A stretch of DNA of 64,000 nucleotides from Rhodopirellula sp. (lineage in GTDB: Bacteria; Planctomycetota; Planctomycetia; Pirellulales; Thermoguttaceae). Both the position numbers and the translations under genes were made by a program. The first letter of the stretch is position 1; each line of letters opens with the position of its first letter. Positions 17,517 through 26,112 of the stretch are shown here, one piece after another. The stretch lies in the NCBI GenBank assembly GCA_012728855.1, contig JAAYEH010000340.1, positions 52,487 to 116,486 on the forward strand, written 5' to 3'. Below the pieces are notes generated by a model. It was given only the letters and a program-made list of their open reading frames with translations. It had not been told where the DNA came from and made no database searches.

Positions 17517-18458
17517 ATGAAGCGTTTCGGTTCAAATCGCCCGATTGCCGGATTTACGCTCGTGGAACTGCTGGTCGTGATTGCCATTATCGGCATCCTA
17601 ATCGCCTTGTTGTTGCCGGCAGTGCAGGCCGCGCGCGAGGCGGCCCGCCGATCGCAGTGTTCCAACAACCTCAAGCAGATCGGCCTGGCGTTGCACAATT
17701 ACCACGACTCCTTCAAAGTCTTTCCTCCCAGCAGCACCAGCGGTTACGGCAAGGGCGTATGGAATTATCCCGGATCCGGGCCCTCCGACCCGGCAATCCA
17801 CTTGCACAGCTTCGCCAGCCTGCTATTGCCCTACCTGGAGCAAGGGAACGTCGCCGATCGGATCAACTACAACGTCTCTTCGCTCGATCCCGCCAACCGC
17901 GCGATCGCTTCGCAGATCTTGCCTTTCTACCGCTGTCCCAGCTATGCGGGCAAGGATTATAGCACCGACCCGCTCTACGTAACGACTGCCGGATACGACA
18001 AGTTTGCCATTCGCAACTACGTGACCCTCGGTGCCCGCACGGTTGTGGGGCTGTCCGGCGCGATTCCCGCGGACGGCGTGATGTTTCCCGGATCTCGGAC
18101 CGGTTTTCGCGACGTCATCGATGGCACCTCCTCTACGATCGCATTTGCCGAGACTCGCGAGGAGAAATCCTCCGTCTGGATCGACGGCACCAGCGCTGCC
18201 GTCGCGGCGCGCTGGACGGACCTGACGAGCCCCACTTATGCCGGCAATTCCGTGTCGATCAACCACACACCCTATTTTCCGGGCGGAGTCTTTCCCAATT
18301 CCATCGGCCAGGAATACGGCCCATCGAGTTTTCACCCCGGGGGCGCTCAGCATGCGCTGGTCGATGGATCCGTTCAGTTCTTGAGTGAAACCATGGAAGC
18401 GACAGTCTATGATGCGCTAACGACGCGGGCGGGAGGTGAAGTGGTCGGCGAGTTCTGA
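17517..18458 (+). CDS. DUF1559 protein (2 of 6)
   Basis: This is a 313-residue protein. The start at 17517 is chosen for GAAAAGGAG 8 nt upstream. The pseudopilin N-terminus follows an 11-residue basic leader, and the C-terminus reads FHPGGAQHALVDGSVQFL. The middle (Tyr/Pro-rich, with FYRCPSYAGKD) differs from the first copy. It is probably co-transcribed with the radical SAM gene upstream and the small secreted protein 102 nt downstream. Confidence 0.92.
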   Translation: MKRFGSNRPIAGFTLVELLVVIAIIGILIALLLPAVQAAREAARRSQCSNNLKQIGLALHNYHDSFKVFPPSSTSGYGKGVWNYPGSGPSDPAIHLHSFASLLLPYLEQGNVADRINYNVSSLDPANRAIASQILPFYRCPSYAGKDYSTDPLYVTTAGYDKFAIRNYVTLGARTVVGLSGAIPADGVMFPGSRTGFRDVIDGTSSTIAFAETREEKSSVWIDGTSAAVAARWTDLTSPTYAGNSVSINHTPYFPGGVFPNSIGQEYGPSSFHPGGAQHALVDGSVQFLSETMEATVYDALTTRAGGEVVGEF

Positions 18459-18560
18459 GTTCGAGCCCCTGCACAATCGGTGCTGGCACTTGAGCGCTCG
18501 TTACCGTGAAGTCCGTAAACATTGGGGTGTCCCAACAATGATGGCAGAGGAGATCGATCG

Positions 18561-19022
18561 ATGAGAAGCCCGAGTTCTGTCTTCTGGAGTACGTGCTTGG
18601 CCACAGCGGCGGCGGCGTTGATCGCTTCAGCGGCGCCATCGGATTCGCCTAAGCAGATGCCCGAGAGCACGCCGCCCGAGGTGACCGGCGAGTGGACCGG
18701 TATCTGGTGGACTCATCCGCCCGCGCCCAGGGCTCCCGACGCAGAGATTTCGTGCAAACGGCGGCTCGATTGCGCCGTGACGCGGGAGGGCAACGGTTGG
18801 CGGGCGACTTTCGAAGGGGAGTGTTCTCGTCCCTACAAATTTGCCGTCACCATGGATGGACGACAGGCAGGTGGCACGGTGCTCTTCAAAGGCACCAGCG
18901 ATCTCGGAGAGGAGAACGGCGGGGTGTACGACTGGATCGGCCGCGCGACGCGGACGGAATTCGTCGGCTTCTTCACCAGCGCACACCAGGTGGGCGAGTT
19001 TCGGCTGGATCGAAAGCAGTGA
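18561..19022 (+). CDS. Small secreted protein of unknown function
   Basis: This 153-residue protein has a signal peptide (about residues 1-28) and a beta-rich mature part (GEWTGIWW, NGWRATFEGEC, YKFAVTMDGRQAGGTVLFKG). The strand pattern is like a small lipocalin-type or jellyroll domain, but no family is recognised. Three cysteines occur, two of them at CKRRLDC. AGAGGAG precedes the ATG. It follows a DUF1559 gene on the same strand and converges on another DUF1559 gene. Confidence 0.65.
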   Translation: MRSPSSVFWSTCLATAAAALIASAAPSDSPKQMPESTPPEVTGEWTGIWWTHPPAPRAPDAEISCKRRLDCAVTREGNGWRATFEGECSRPYKFAVTMDGRQAGGTVLFKGTSDLGEENGGVYDWIGRATRTEFVGFFTSAHQVGEFRLDRKQ

Positions 19023-19084
19023 AGTACCGCCCTGGCGACCAGGGCCAGCGGAGAGGTCCACGAGAGTTTGCTGACGGCACGGCT

Positions 19085-20113
19085 TCAGAGGACGTCGCCC
19101 GGAATCACTTCGCCCCCGCCGACGGTTCCCAGCGCCCGCCAGACGAAACCGTCGATCGACTGCGAGATGAACCGGACGGAGCCATCGCCCGCGAGCGATT
19201 GGACTCCGCCGGGATGGTAGCTTCGCGAGGTGATTGCGGCAAAGGTTGGACCGCCCAACCGCTCGCGGCGGCTGATGATGTCAACGTCTGGCTCGCTGAG
19301 ACCGGAGCCGCCGGGAGTGACTTTGTTCGGCGGCCAGGCGGTCGTGAAGCCGTTGTGGTGGCACGACATTTCGACCCACTGCGTGTGCGCGTTGCGAAAC
19401 ACCCGGCAACTTCCGCTCGCCTGGTACTCCGGGCAGACGGTGAGCGGATCGGCGGTGGGCGGAGGGATGTTGTTCGGGTCGTTGATCACGGAGAACGGGC
19501 CGCAGTCGCGAACGGTGACCTGGTAGTTCTTCACCTCCGACATCAAGAGGGTGTTGCTTACACCGTCGCTGAAGTCACGCCAGCGGCGGCTGAAGTTGAC
19601 ACCGAAGGCGGAGCGGCAGGGAGGACTTCCACTGCCGACGCCATTCCAGACGTACCAGTCGCCCATCGAGAACCCGTAGTTCACTCCGCCGACGTCGCCG
19701 AAGGCGGCGTGGGTGAGCGGCTCCCGCCGGACTTCGCTCGGGCAGAGAAACAGGTCGATTACCCGTCCGACGGCGTCTTTGTTGGCCAGATCGCCGTAGC
19801 TGGTGTTGATATCCATCGCACCGAAGATATTGTTCTGCTCGATGAAGGGGAGAACACGGGCGTGCGGCCCCAGGTAGCCGGTCCAGTAGGTACCATCGGG
19901 ACGAAGATCAACCAGCGCGCCGGGTGGGAGGACTCCCAGGCTGTTTTCGTAGTGGTGGATCGCCAGGCCGATCTGCTTGAGGTGATTGCTGCACGACATC
20001 CGCCGCGCCGCCTCGCGGGCCGCTTGCACGGCCGGCAGCAGCAGGGCGATGAGGATGCCGATGATGGCGATGACGACCAGGAGTTCGACGAGAGTAAAGG
20101 CGCGACGAATCAT
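19085..20113 (-). CDS. DUF1559 protein (3 of 6)
   Basis: This 342-residue protein has a minimal five-residue leader (MIRRA) before FTLVELL and ends with SYHPGGVQSLAGDGSVRFIS. Its ATG overlaps the stop of the upstream glycosidase-like gene (ATGA), so the two are translationally coupled. That is unusual for this family, which is generally found as single genes, and it ties this copy to the secreted hydrolase. Confidence 0.92.
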   Translation of the reverse strand: MIRRAFTLVELLVVIAIIGILIALLLPAVQAAREAARRMSCSNHLKQIGLAIHHYENSLGVLPPGALVDLRPDGTYWTGYLGPHARVLPFIEQNNIFGAMDINTSYGDLANKDAVGRVIDLFLCPSEVRREPLTHAAFGDVGGVNYGFSMGDWYVWNGVGSGSPPCRSAFGVNFSRRWRDFSDGVSNTLLMSEVKNYQVTVRDCGPFSVINDPNNIPPPTADPLTVCPEYQASGSCRVFRNAHTQWVEMSCHHNGFTTAWPPNKVTPGGSGLSEPDVDIISRRERLGGPTFAAITSRSYHPGGVQSLAGDGSVRFISQSIDGFVWRALGTVGGGEVIPGDVL

Positions 20114-21159
20114 CGTCCCGGTCTCACGAGGATGTGCTTGGGATACTCCCAGCGGCCGACATTATCGCGTACCCACTCGTAGTAGAACCGCACACCACGA
20201 TCCTTCGCTCCCGTGCCGTGACCGCCCATCTCCGCGTGCGGAGCGCTGCCGCTGTAATTGGTGATCCCCTGAACAAATGCAGCGTGGAAGAGCATCGCCG
20301 CATTGGGAGCTTCGCGGAAGCGGCGGCAGTCGGCGAAGACATAGTGGAGATTCGTCTGGTTGAAGACTCCGTCGTTCTGATACACGTCCTGGCGTTTCGT
20401 CTCGACGTTGACGACGAAGCCCGTCTCGGGAATCAGCATCTCCTTTTGAATGATCCGCACGTCCATGCCCGGATACGAATCGGCCGAGCCGGAGTTGACG
20501 TCGGGGCAGATGCCGACCTCGATGTCCGGCGCAACGGCCTTGAACCAGGCAGTCAGCTTCGCCTTCTTCGCGGTGCCGCCGGGCTCGCGGAAAATCGCGT
20601 GGTCGATCCGCTCGGGATGGCTGTACTCGTGCATGATGTCGACGAAGATATTTTTGAGGTTTCGATCCCTAAGGAAGCCCGCCGCCGCCTCGATGGCGAG
20701 CCGGATGGAGTTTTCGTCGTAGAATTCCTGGTCTTTGCGGGGCGTGAAGAGGCCGACCATCACGACCATCCCGCGTCGATCGGCTTCGCGGACGAGATAC
20801 TCGAGCCGGGCGGCGAATTCCGGGCGAAGCTTGCCGTCGCGGGTGAAGCCGTTGGCGGCCGCATCGGAGTCCGGCCAACCGGCATTGCTTCCCTGGACAT
20901 AAAGGCCGATCAGGTTGATACCGTGCGCCGCCATGTTGTCGAGATTGCGGCCGTGCCTCTCGGTGATGGCCGGACTATGCAGCGCGTTGCCGCAGCGCAA
21001 GCCCCACAGATCGACTTGATGGCCGCCCAGGAAAGCGCGGTCATTCTTGATTTCGAACTCGCGCGTCGCCGCAGGCTCCTCCGAAGCAACGATCGGGCAC
21101 TTAAGTACCGTCAGGAGCAGAAGTGTCGGGAGCGCGACGCGTCTCTGGCGGATGGTCAT
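20110..21159 (-). CDS. Secreted (beta/alpha)8-barrel glycoside-hydrolase-like protein
   Basis: This 349-residue protein starts at 21159 with CAGGGAG before it. A signal peptide is followed by a clan GH-A-like barrel: LWGLRCGNALHSPAI at the first strand, NLDNMAAHGINLIGLYVQGSN, LVREADRRGMVVMVGLF, and VDIMHEYSHP, where His-Glu takes the position of the usual Asn-Glu acid/base. A second Glu in VVNVETKRQ could be the nucleophile. The substrate is unknown. The promoter is at 21217-21245, and a DUF1559 gene overlaps the 3' end. Lack of the NEP motif makes activity uncertain. Confidence 0.7.
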   Translation of the reverse strand: MTIRQRRVALPTLLLLTVLKCPIVASEEPAATREFEIKNDRAFLGGHQVDLWGLRCGNALHSPAITERHGRNLDNMAAHGINLIGLYVQGSNAGWPDSDAAANGFTRDGKLRPEFAARLEYLVREADRRGMVVMVGLFTPRKDQEFYDENSIRLAIEAAAGFLRDRNLKNIFVDIMHEYSHPERIDHAIFREPGGTAKKAKLTAWFKAVAPDIEVGICPDVNSGSADSYPGMDVRIIQKEMLIPETGFVVNVETKRQDVYQNDGVFNQTNLHYVFADCRRFREAPNAAMLFHAAFVQGITNYSGSAPHAEMGGHGTGAKDRGVRFYYEWVRDNVGRWEYPKHILVRPGR

Positions 21160-21216
21160 GGTCGGGAACTCCCTGATGTGGAGCCTCTTGGCAGGCATAT
21201 TACCATGATGGCACGC

Positions 21217-21245
21217 ACTATAAACGAAACCGGGGCTTGGATCAA
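21217..21245 (-). promoter_or_regulatory. Promoter of the GH-like/DUF1559 pair
   Basis: The minus strand has TTGATC at 21245-21240, a 17-bp spacer and TATAGT at 21222-21217, about 60 nt before the start codon. Between here and 21499 no gene is seen. Confidence 0.6.
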
Positions 21246-21498
21246 CCAGGCGACACGACCAGATGCGACCGGATGCGTGGCCCTCCGCGCAACGCGTTCA
21301 GGCTCACAGGCACTGTCGACAAAACCGACATCTGTGTCGCGCAAAACGACACCCCTGGGTTCCTGGTCAAGCAGCCGTCAGAAAACGGTTCGCTGAGCGC
21401 CGAGGCGGGCGTGGGACCGACCGCGCTGGCTACGCTGGGACAACTGCGGAGGAGACGACCCGCAGGTTGCCAAAATGAATCGCGTTTTTCGTGGATGC

Positions 21499-21553
21499 TT
21501 GACAAGCGGAACTGAATGGGATAAACTCCTCTCTAATTGATATTGAGTATCAA
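21499..21553 (+). promoter_or_regulatory. Promoter with Fur-box-like palindrome
   Basis: TTGACA at 21499-21504, a 17-bp spacer and TAAACT at 21522-21527 form a promoter. Ten bp downstream is the palindrome TTGATATTGAGTATCAA (21537-21553). Its core TGATATTGAGTATCA differs from the 7-1-7 Fur consensus TGATAATNATTATCA at only two positions. About 200 nt of leader separates it from the DUF1559 start. Confidence 0.65.
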
Positions 21554-21755
21554 TTTCATTTTCGGGCTGGTCCTGAGAGGCCGCTCGGAAACACATGTCT
21601 GCTCGGCGAACCCGCCAGCTCGGCTGTCGGGCCTCTTTGCTAGCCACGTTCGCCTCCCGCAGCGAGGTATTTCTGCGCGCAGCATTCGCCGGCGGTTCGG
21701 CCGCGTCCGAGCCGGGATGCTGCGACGAGTCACACTTAACGCGAGGAGGTTTGCC

Positions 21756-22805
21756 GTGTCGCGTCACGACGCTCGATCCGCTTTGCGCCCGCAAGGCTTC
21801 ACGCTCGTTGAACTGCTGGTGGTGATCGCCATCATTGGTGTCTTAATCGCCATGTTGCTGCCGGCCGTGCAGGCGGCGCGAGAGGCGGCCCGGCGGATGC
21901 AGTGCAGTAATAATCTCAAGCAGCTCGGGCTGGCGTTGCACAACTACGCCTCCACCTATCCAGAGGCGTTTCCCAACAACGGATGGCCGTGGCCCGGCGG
22001 TTATCCAAGCGATTATTCGCCTTTTGCGAAATTGCTCCCCTTCATGGAGCAGGAGAACCTGCAGGATCTGATCGATTTCAACATCTACATGGGCCACCCC
22101 GCCCTGAACGACCTCCCGGCGGAACTGCACCGGGCCGCCGCGACCCGCGTCAACTCGTTCGAATGTCCCAGCGACGTCGGCGCGGACCTTCACGACCTGA
22201 CGATGCCGTCGGGGGCAATCATTCCGATCGCGGGCATCAGCTATGCTTTCAATCAGGGCAGCGGTATCGACGGAGTGTTCCATCCCGGCAACGGCCTTCC
22301 TGCGGACGGATTGTGTTGGGTCGGCGCCAAGATCCGCTTGCGCGACATTATCGACGGGACGAGCAACACGATCATCTTTGCGGAAACGACGATCGGTCCC
22401 GGCGACTCGCCCGCATCGCCAACGCCCCTGCAGGATCCTCGGCGCTATCGAGCGGCGGCTTCTGCGATTGACGCAACGGTCGCCGCCGCTGCGGATACGG
22501 GGAACATCAGCGCCGTTCAATCCTACATCGCCGGCTGGGACGGCTCCAGGAACCACTACTGGCTTCGCGGCAGCGTTCCCAACGGGCCGGTCATGAACGG
22601 CCGCCTGACGCCCAATAGCGCGGTGCCTGACCTGGTCCGCGGATCCAACAAGATCACCGGTTCACGTAGCTACCACCCTGGGGTCGTCAACGCATGCATG
22701 GCCGACGGCAGCGTGCGCACCGTGTCCGACACGATCGACCGTGGCGCGTGGCATGCAAGCTGGACCCGCGCGGGCGGCGAAGTCCGCACGATCAATATGG
22801 ATTGA
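21756..22805 (+). CDS. DUF1559 protein (4 of 6)
   Basis: This is a 349-residue protein. The start is a GTG at 21756 with GAGGAGG 6 nt before it; longer in-frame ATGs lack a ribosome site. It has an N-terminal pseudopilin helix and a C-terminal SYHPGVVNACMADGSVRTVS (HPGV instead of HPGG). It stands behind a Fur-box promoter and 20 nt before the PepSY protein, so this copy is likely iron-regulated. It is most like the sixth copy (27740): both have ASP/FSPLAKLLP and LQDLIDF segments. Confidence 0.9.
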   Translation: MSRHDARSALRPQGFTLVELLVVIAIIGVLIAMLLPAVQAAREAARRMQCSNNLKQLGLALHNYASTYPEAFPNNGWPWPGGYPSDYSPFAKLLPFMEQENLQDLIDFNIYMGHPALNDLPAELHRAAATRVNSFECPSDVGADLHDLTMPSGAIIPIAGISYAFNQGSGIDGVFHPGNGLPADGLCWVGAKIRLRDIIDGTSNTIIFAETTIGPGDSPASPTPLQDPRRYRAAASAIDATVAAAADTGNISAVQSYIAGWDGSRNHYWLRGSVPNGPVMNGRLTPNSAVPDLVRGSNKITGSRSYHPGVVNACMADGSVRTVSDTIDRGAWHASWTRAGGEVRTINMD

Positions 22806-22825
22806 GCGGGATCCGGACGACCAGC

Positions 22826-24007
22826 ATGACGATACGATCCGCTGTCTTCTGGCTGCACTTGGCGCTCGGCGTTCTTGCAGGGGCCGTGGTTGCCGTCATG
22901 TCGATCACCGGCATCGCGATCGCGTTCGAGCAGGAGATTCTTGCCTGGTGCGATCGCAACGTCGCCGCTGTGGAGTTGCCCGGAGACGGGCGGCCACCGC
23001 TGAGCGTCGCCGAACTGCGGTCGATTCTCAAGCGGGAATCCCCCGGCTTTGCCGCGGACCACCTCGTCGTGGAGCAGGATCCGCGGCGAGCCTGGCAGTT
23101 CTGGGCCGGCCGCTCCGGCCCATGGTACATCGATCCGTACACCGGTGAGTTGAGGGAATCGCGTGCCCACGGCGTCCACGAAGCGATCCACTTCCTGGAA
23201 GATCTCCACCGCTGGCTGGCGATCGGCGGCGAGGGCCGCACCGTGGGGCGGCTCATCACGGGCACGAGCAACCTGGCGTTCCTCCTGCTGTGCATTACCG
23301 GGATTTACCTCTGGTTCCCTAAGCGTTGGAGCCGCCGCGCGGTGCGATACCGCCTGCGGCTGAAGCCCAAAGCGCGAGGCAAGGCGCGCGACTTCAACTG
23401 GCACCTTGTCTTCGGGTTCTGGAGCCTGCCGGTGCTCGTCGTGCTGGCCGGGACCGGAGTGGTCATCTCCTTTGCCTGGGCTCACAACCTGGTCTTTCGC
23501 ATGGCAGGAGAAACACCGCCCGAGTTTCGCGATTTCCGCATGACGCTGGTTCCGCCGTTCGTTGTTCCACCTCCGTCCGAGGGAAGCGAACGCTTGCCCC
23601 TGGAAGCCCTATTGAAGAGCATGCAAGACGGTTTTCCCGGTTGGCAGTCGATCCGGCTTCCGCTCGCCGATTTGGGCAACACCGAGGAAACGGCGCCGGT
23701 GAAGGCCTCGGTTACCACGGCCGACTACATGCCGAATCGGGCGTTCATCCCCGTCGAGTTGAATCCCTACACGGGTGAGATCCTCCGGGCCATCCGCCTG
23801 CAGGATCGAAGTGCCGGGTTGCAGGCACGGATCTGGATCCGTTTCCTGCACACGGGAGCCGCGTTCGGCGTGGTGGGCAAGATCATCGCGACGCTTGCCA
23901 CCGTCGCCTCGCTGTTTCTGGTCTACACCGGTTACGCCCTGTCCTATCGACGATTCTTTTCCAAGAAACGGACCGCGTTGCTGCCAGCGGAGCGGCCGAG
24001 CCATTGA
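22826..24007 (+). CDS. PepSY-associated transmembrane protein (PiuB-like)
   Basis: This 393-residue inner-membrane protein has four helices (about residues 8-32, 145-168, 197-220, 350-375). Conserved His sit at the helices: WLHLALGVLAG, FLEDLHRWLAIG, NWHLVFGFW and RFLHTGAAFG. PepSY-like periplasmic segments contain IDPYTGELR and LNPYTGEILR. Family members usually lie in siderophore or heme uptake loci and are thought to reduce iron or carry heme, and the Fur-box promoter upstream agrees. The start at 22826 lies 20 nt after the DUF1559 stop with only a weak GGGAT ribosome site. Confidence 0.88.
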   Translation: MTIRSAVFWLHLALGVLAGAVVAVMSITGIAIAFEQEILAWCDRNVAAVELPGDGRPPLSVAELRSILKRESPGFAADHLVVEQDPRRAWQFWAGRSGPWYIDPYTGELRESRAHGVHEAIHFLEDLHRWLAIGGEGRTVGRLITGTSNLAFLLLCITGIYLWFPKRWSRRAVRYRLRLKPKARGKARDFNWHLVFGFWSLPVLVVLAGTGVVISFAWAHNLVFRMAGETPPEFRDFRMTLVPPFVVPPPSEGSERLPLEALLKSMQDGFPGWQSIRLPLADLGNTEETAPVKASVTTADYMPNRAFIPVELNPYTGEILRAIRLQDRSAGLQARIWIRFLHTGAAFGVVGKIIATLATVASLFLVYTGYALSYRRFFSKKRTALLPAERPSH

Positions 24008-24014
24008 GATTCAC

Positions 24015-24083
24015 TAACGTGTAGCCCCACGCCTGGATGCCGATATACGGTGTGAGCCCGACGCCGAGCGAGATTGCCGTGGC
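24015..24083 (-). pseudogene. Relic of an FtsX-type permease (23 codons)
   Basis: The minus strand encodes ATAISLGVGLTPYIGIQAW then GYTL. This matches the segment SAIALGVGLTLYISIQVW-GYTL of the 949-residue permease at 33679-36528 at about 18 of 23 positions. No flanking permease sequence remains. It fills the gap between the convergent PepSY and lipoprotein genes. Confidence 0.7.
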
Positions 24084-24101
24084 CGGCTCAAACGCGTCCG
24101 G

Positions 24102-24458
24102 TCAGGATCCGTCGTGCCAGTGCCGGCTCACTCGCTGGACTTGCTCCGCGGTTGGACGCTGCGCTTTCTGGAAAGCAATGGCATCGTGCTCCGCGTCTTG
24201 CCAGTCGCCGGCGCGGGCAGCGTCGAGAATGTCTTGAAACGCCTCGTACTCGTCGTCCGACATCTCTCCGCCTTGGTGGCGTTGGGAGATAATCTCGGCG
24301 TTCTGTTCGAGCCACTCGGGATTGCGCGTCGAGAGAGCGGTTCGCAACGAAGCGATGAGGTGCAAGTTTTTCGGGGCGACCTGTGGCCGGCCGCATCCCC
24401 AGAGCATGGTCGCTACCAACAGCAGCGCAACGGCCAAAACGGTTGTCCTCGTATTCAT
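24102..24458 (-). CDS. Small lipoprotein of unknown function
   Basis: This 118-residue protein has a clear lipobox (MLWGC, Cys22) and a mature part made of short acidic helices (SDDEYEAFQDILDAARAGDWQDAEHDAIAF). AAAAGGAG precedes the ATG. It lies 36 nt after a DUF1559 stop on the same strand, so it is probably the last gene of the operon starting at 25980. No known family is recognised. Confidence 0.8.
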   Translation of the reverse strand: MNTRTTVLAVALLLVATMLWGCGRPQVAPKNLHLIASLRTALSTRNPEWLEQNAEIISQRHQGGEMSDDEYEAFQDILDAARAGDWQDAEHDAIAFQKAQRPTAEQVQRVSRHWHDGS

Positions 24459-24494
24459 GAGGGTTCTCCTTTTCCTGATGGATCGAGCCTCGGC

Positions 24495-25463
24495 TCAGTA
24501 TTCACCGATGACTTCGCCTTCTGCACGACTTGCCAGCCCGGCCCAGGTGAGCTGGTTGATCGTTTCGGAAACGAAGCGGACGCTGCCGTCGCCCAAAAGG
24601 ACGTTGCAGCCGCCGGGATGCTCGGCGTACATCTGGCACGGAGCGGCAACCGGGCTGTTGGGCGGATGGATTACCGGCGGAGTCACGATGCTGCACGGGC
24701 CGCTATGGGCGTTGACCAGGATCGCGCCCGGCTCGCAGATCGAGAAGGCAAACTCCGGCTGCGGGCAGACCATCGCGCCGGGGACGACGCCGACCCAGGT
24801 CTTCTCGCTGAGCACAGGATGGTGTTCGCCAAGGAAGACGGTATTCGACAGCCCATCGGTCACGTCGGCGAATCGGGTCCGCGAGTTACGGTAAAGCGGG
24901 CCGTCGGCGATGTTCTGGTAGTCGTCGACCGCGAAAAGCCAAGGTTCTTCCTGGCCGGCGTTGGCCACGTAGCAGGACCGTGCCAAGGTGGCCAGCACTC
25001 CGCCCGCGTCGTCCTTTACCTGCACCAAACCTCCGGTTCTCGTGGCGGAAGGGCAGAGAAAGAGGTTTACCTGCGTGGCGGTGGCCGCGGCGTTGCTCGG
25101 ATCCCAGCAGGGCAGATTCATATTGAGGCGGTCGTGGAGGTTGCCCTGCTCCAGGAAGGGAAATAGCAGCGTGCCCCATGCCCAACCGGGGCCGGCATCG
25201 CGGGTGGTCGGGTCCGGGGTGCCATGCACGCCTCCACCGCCCGGCTGAATCACGTAGGCCGGCGGGAACACCTTGTGGGTGTCGTGGTAGTTGTGAAAGC
25301 CGACGCCGAGTTGTTTGAGGTTATTGGTACACTGGGTCCGCCGCGCCGCTTCCCTCGCGGCTTGCACCGCGGGCAAGAGCATCGACACCAGTATGCCGAT
25401 GATGGCGATGACCACCAGTAGTTCGACAAGCGTAAATGCGGAATGCTTCCGTAAAGATCTCAT
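24495..25463 (-). CDS. DUF1559 protein (5 of 6)
   Basis: This is a 322-residue protein starting at 25463 with GAGGAG before it. The leader MRSLRKHSA precedes FTLVELL, and the hydrophobic helix reads GILVSMLLPAV. It ends with EHPGGCNVLLGDGSVRFVSE. It lies between a DUF2946-like gene upstream and a lipoprotein downstream, behind a promoter with a TTGAGA/TCTCAA palindrome. Confidence 0.92.
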   Translation of the reverse strand: MRSLRKHSAFTLVELLVVIAIIGILVSMLLPAVQAAREAARRTQCTNNLKQLGVGFHNYHDTHKVFPPAYVIQPGGGGVHGTPDPTTRDAGPGWAWGTLLFPFLEQGNLHDRLNMNLPCWDPSNAAATATQVNLFLCPSATRTGGLVQVKDDAGGVLATLARSCYVANAGQEEPWLFAVDDYQNIADGPLYRNSRTRFADVTDGLSNTVFLGEHHPVLSEKTWVGVVPGAMVCPQPEFAFSICEPGAILVNAHSGPCSIVTPPVIHPPNSPVAAPCQMYAEHPGGCNVLLGDGSVRFVSETINQLTWAGLASRAEGEVIGEY

Positions 25464-25581
25464 GAAATGCTCCTCGTTTTCGTTTTGCCGTTGCGGACCG
25501 CGAGCGCGTTGCTCGGCCAGCAGCGGGCAGAATCGTTCCAACCACAAACGCGATGCGAGCGCAGGACAGATTGCGAAGCGG

Positions 25582-25980
25582 TTAGACCGAAGGAGGAGCG
25601 CGAACATTGAAAGGACTGGCCGCGGCGGTACGGTCGACACGCGTCGCGACGGCAGGCAAATCCGTGTGGCAGGTCAGCCAGCGGACGTACTCCACTGCTC
25701 CCGAACCGATGCGATGCTGCCCGGAGATCTGGCAAATCAAGCAGCAATCTTCGGTAGGCCCAAGTGCAGGTCGCTGACGGTCCAGGCGACCCGAGGCACC
25801 GCAGCCGTCAGGCACGCTGGCATTGGCAGGCAGATGAATGCCCACACACAGATAACCGGCGGGCAGGCTGGTCCAGTGGCCGCTGCCGGGCACGAGATGC
25901 CACGCCTCGCCGCCGCACACGACCGCAAGAAAGGCCGAGGCCAGAACGAGAACGGCGGCAGTTCGATTGCGGAGTGGCAT
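25582..25980 (-). CDS. DUF2946-like small exported Cys protein
   Basis: This 132-residue protein has a signal peptide (about residues 1-25), a CCLIC motif near residue 80, and a C-terminus ending in VRAPPSV. The combination of a central CxxC-type site with a terminal R-[AG]-P-P is a hallmark of DUF2946-type proteins found near metal-transport genes. It probably binds a transition metal in the periplasm, which is inference. The ATG has no strong ribosome site, but a well-formed promoter lies 54 nt upstream. It heads an operon with a DUF1559 protein and a lipoprotein. Confidence 0.6.
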   Translation of the reverse strand: MPLRNRTAAVLVLASAFLAVVCGGEAWHLVPGSGHWTSLPAGYLCVGIHLPANASVPDGCGASGRLDRQRPALGPTEDCCLICQISGQHRIGSGAVEYVRWLTCHTDLPAVATRVDRTAAASPFNVRAPPSV

Positions 25981-26018
25981 GGTGGGGCAGTTTTGGCGGG
26001 CGTCCTGCGGGACCGCTA

Positions 26019-26061
26019 TTGAGACTTCTTCTCAAATTAACAGGTGCCGACGATCTGTCAA
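26019..26061 (-). promoter_or_regulatory. Promoter with Fur-box-like palindrome (second)
   Basis: The minus strand has TTGACA at 26061-26056, a 16-bp spacer and TAATTT at 26039-26034. The palindrome TTGAGACTTCTTCTCAA (26019-26035) touches the -10. It shares the TTGA-N9-TCAA frame with the palindrome at 21537-21553. Confidence 0.6.
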
Positions 26062-26112
26062 GAGCAATAGTCGGTTGACTGGCCTTTTTTCAACCGAGCA
26101 AGCCTTGTTGGA

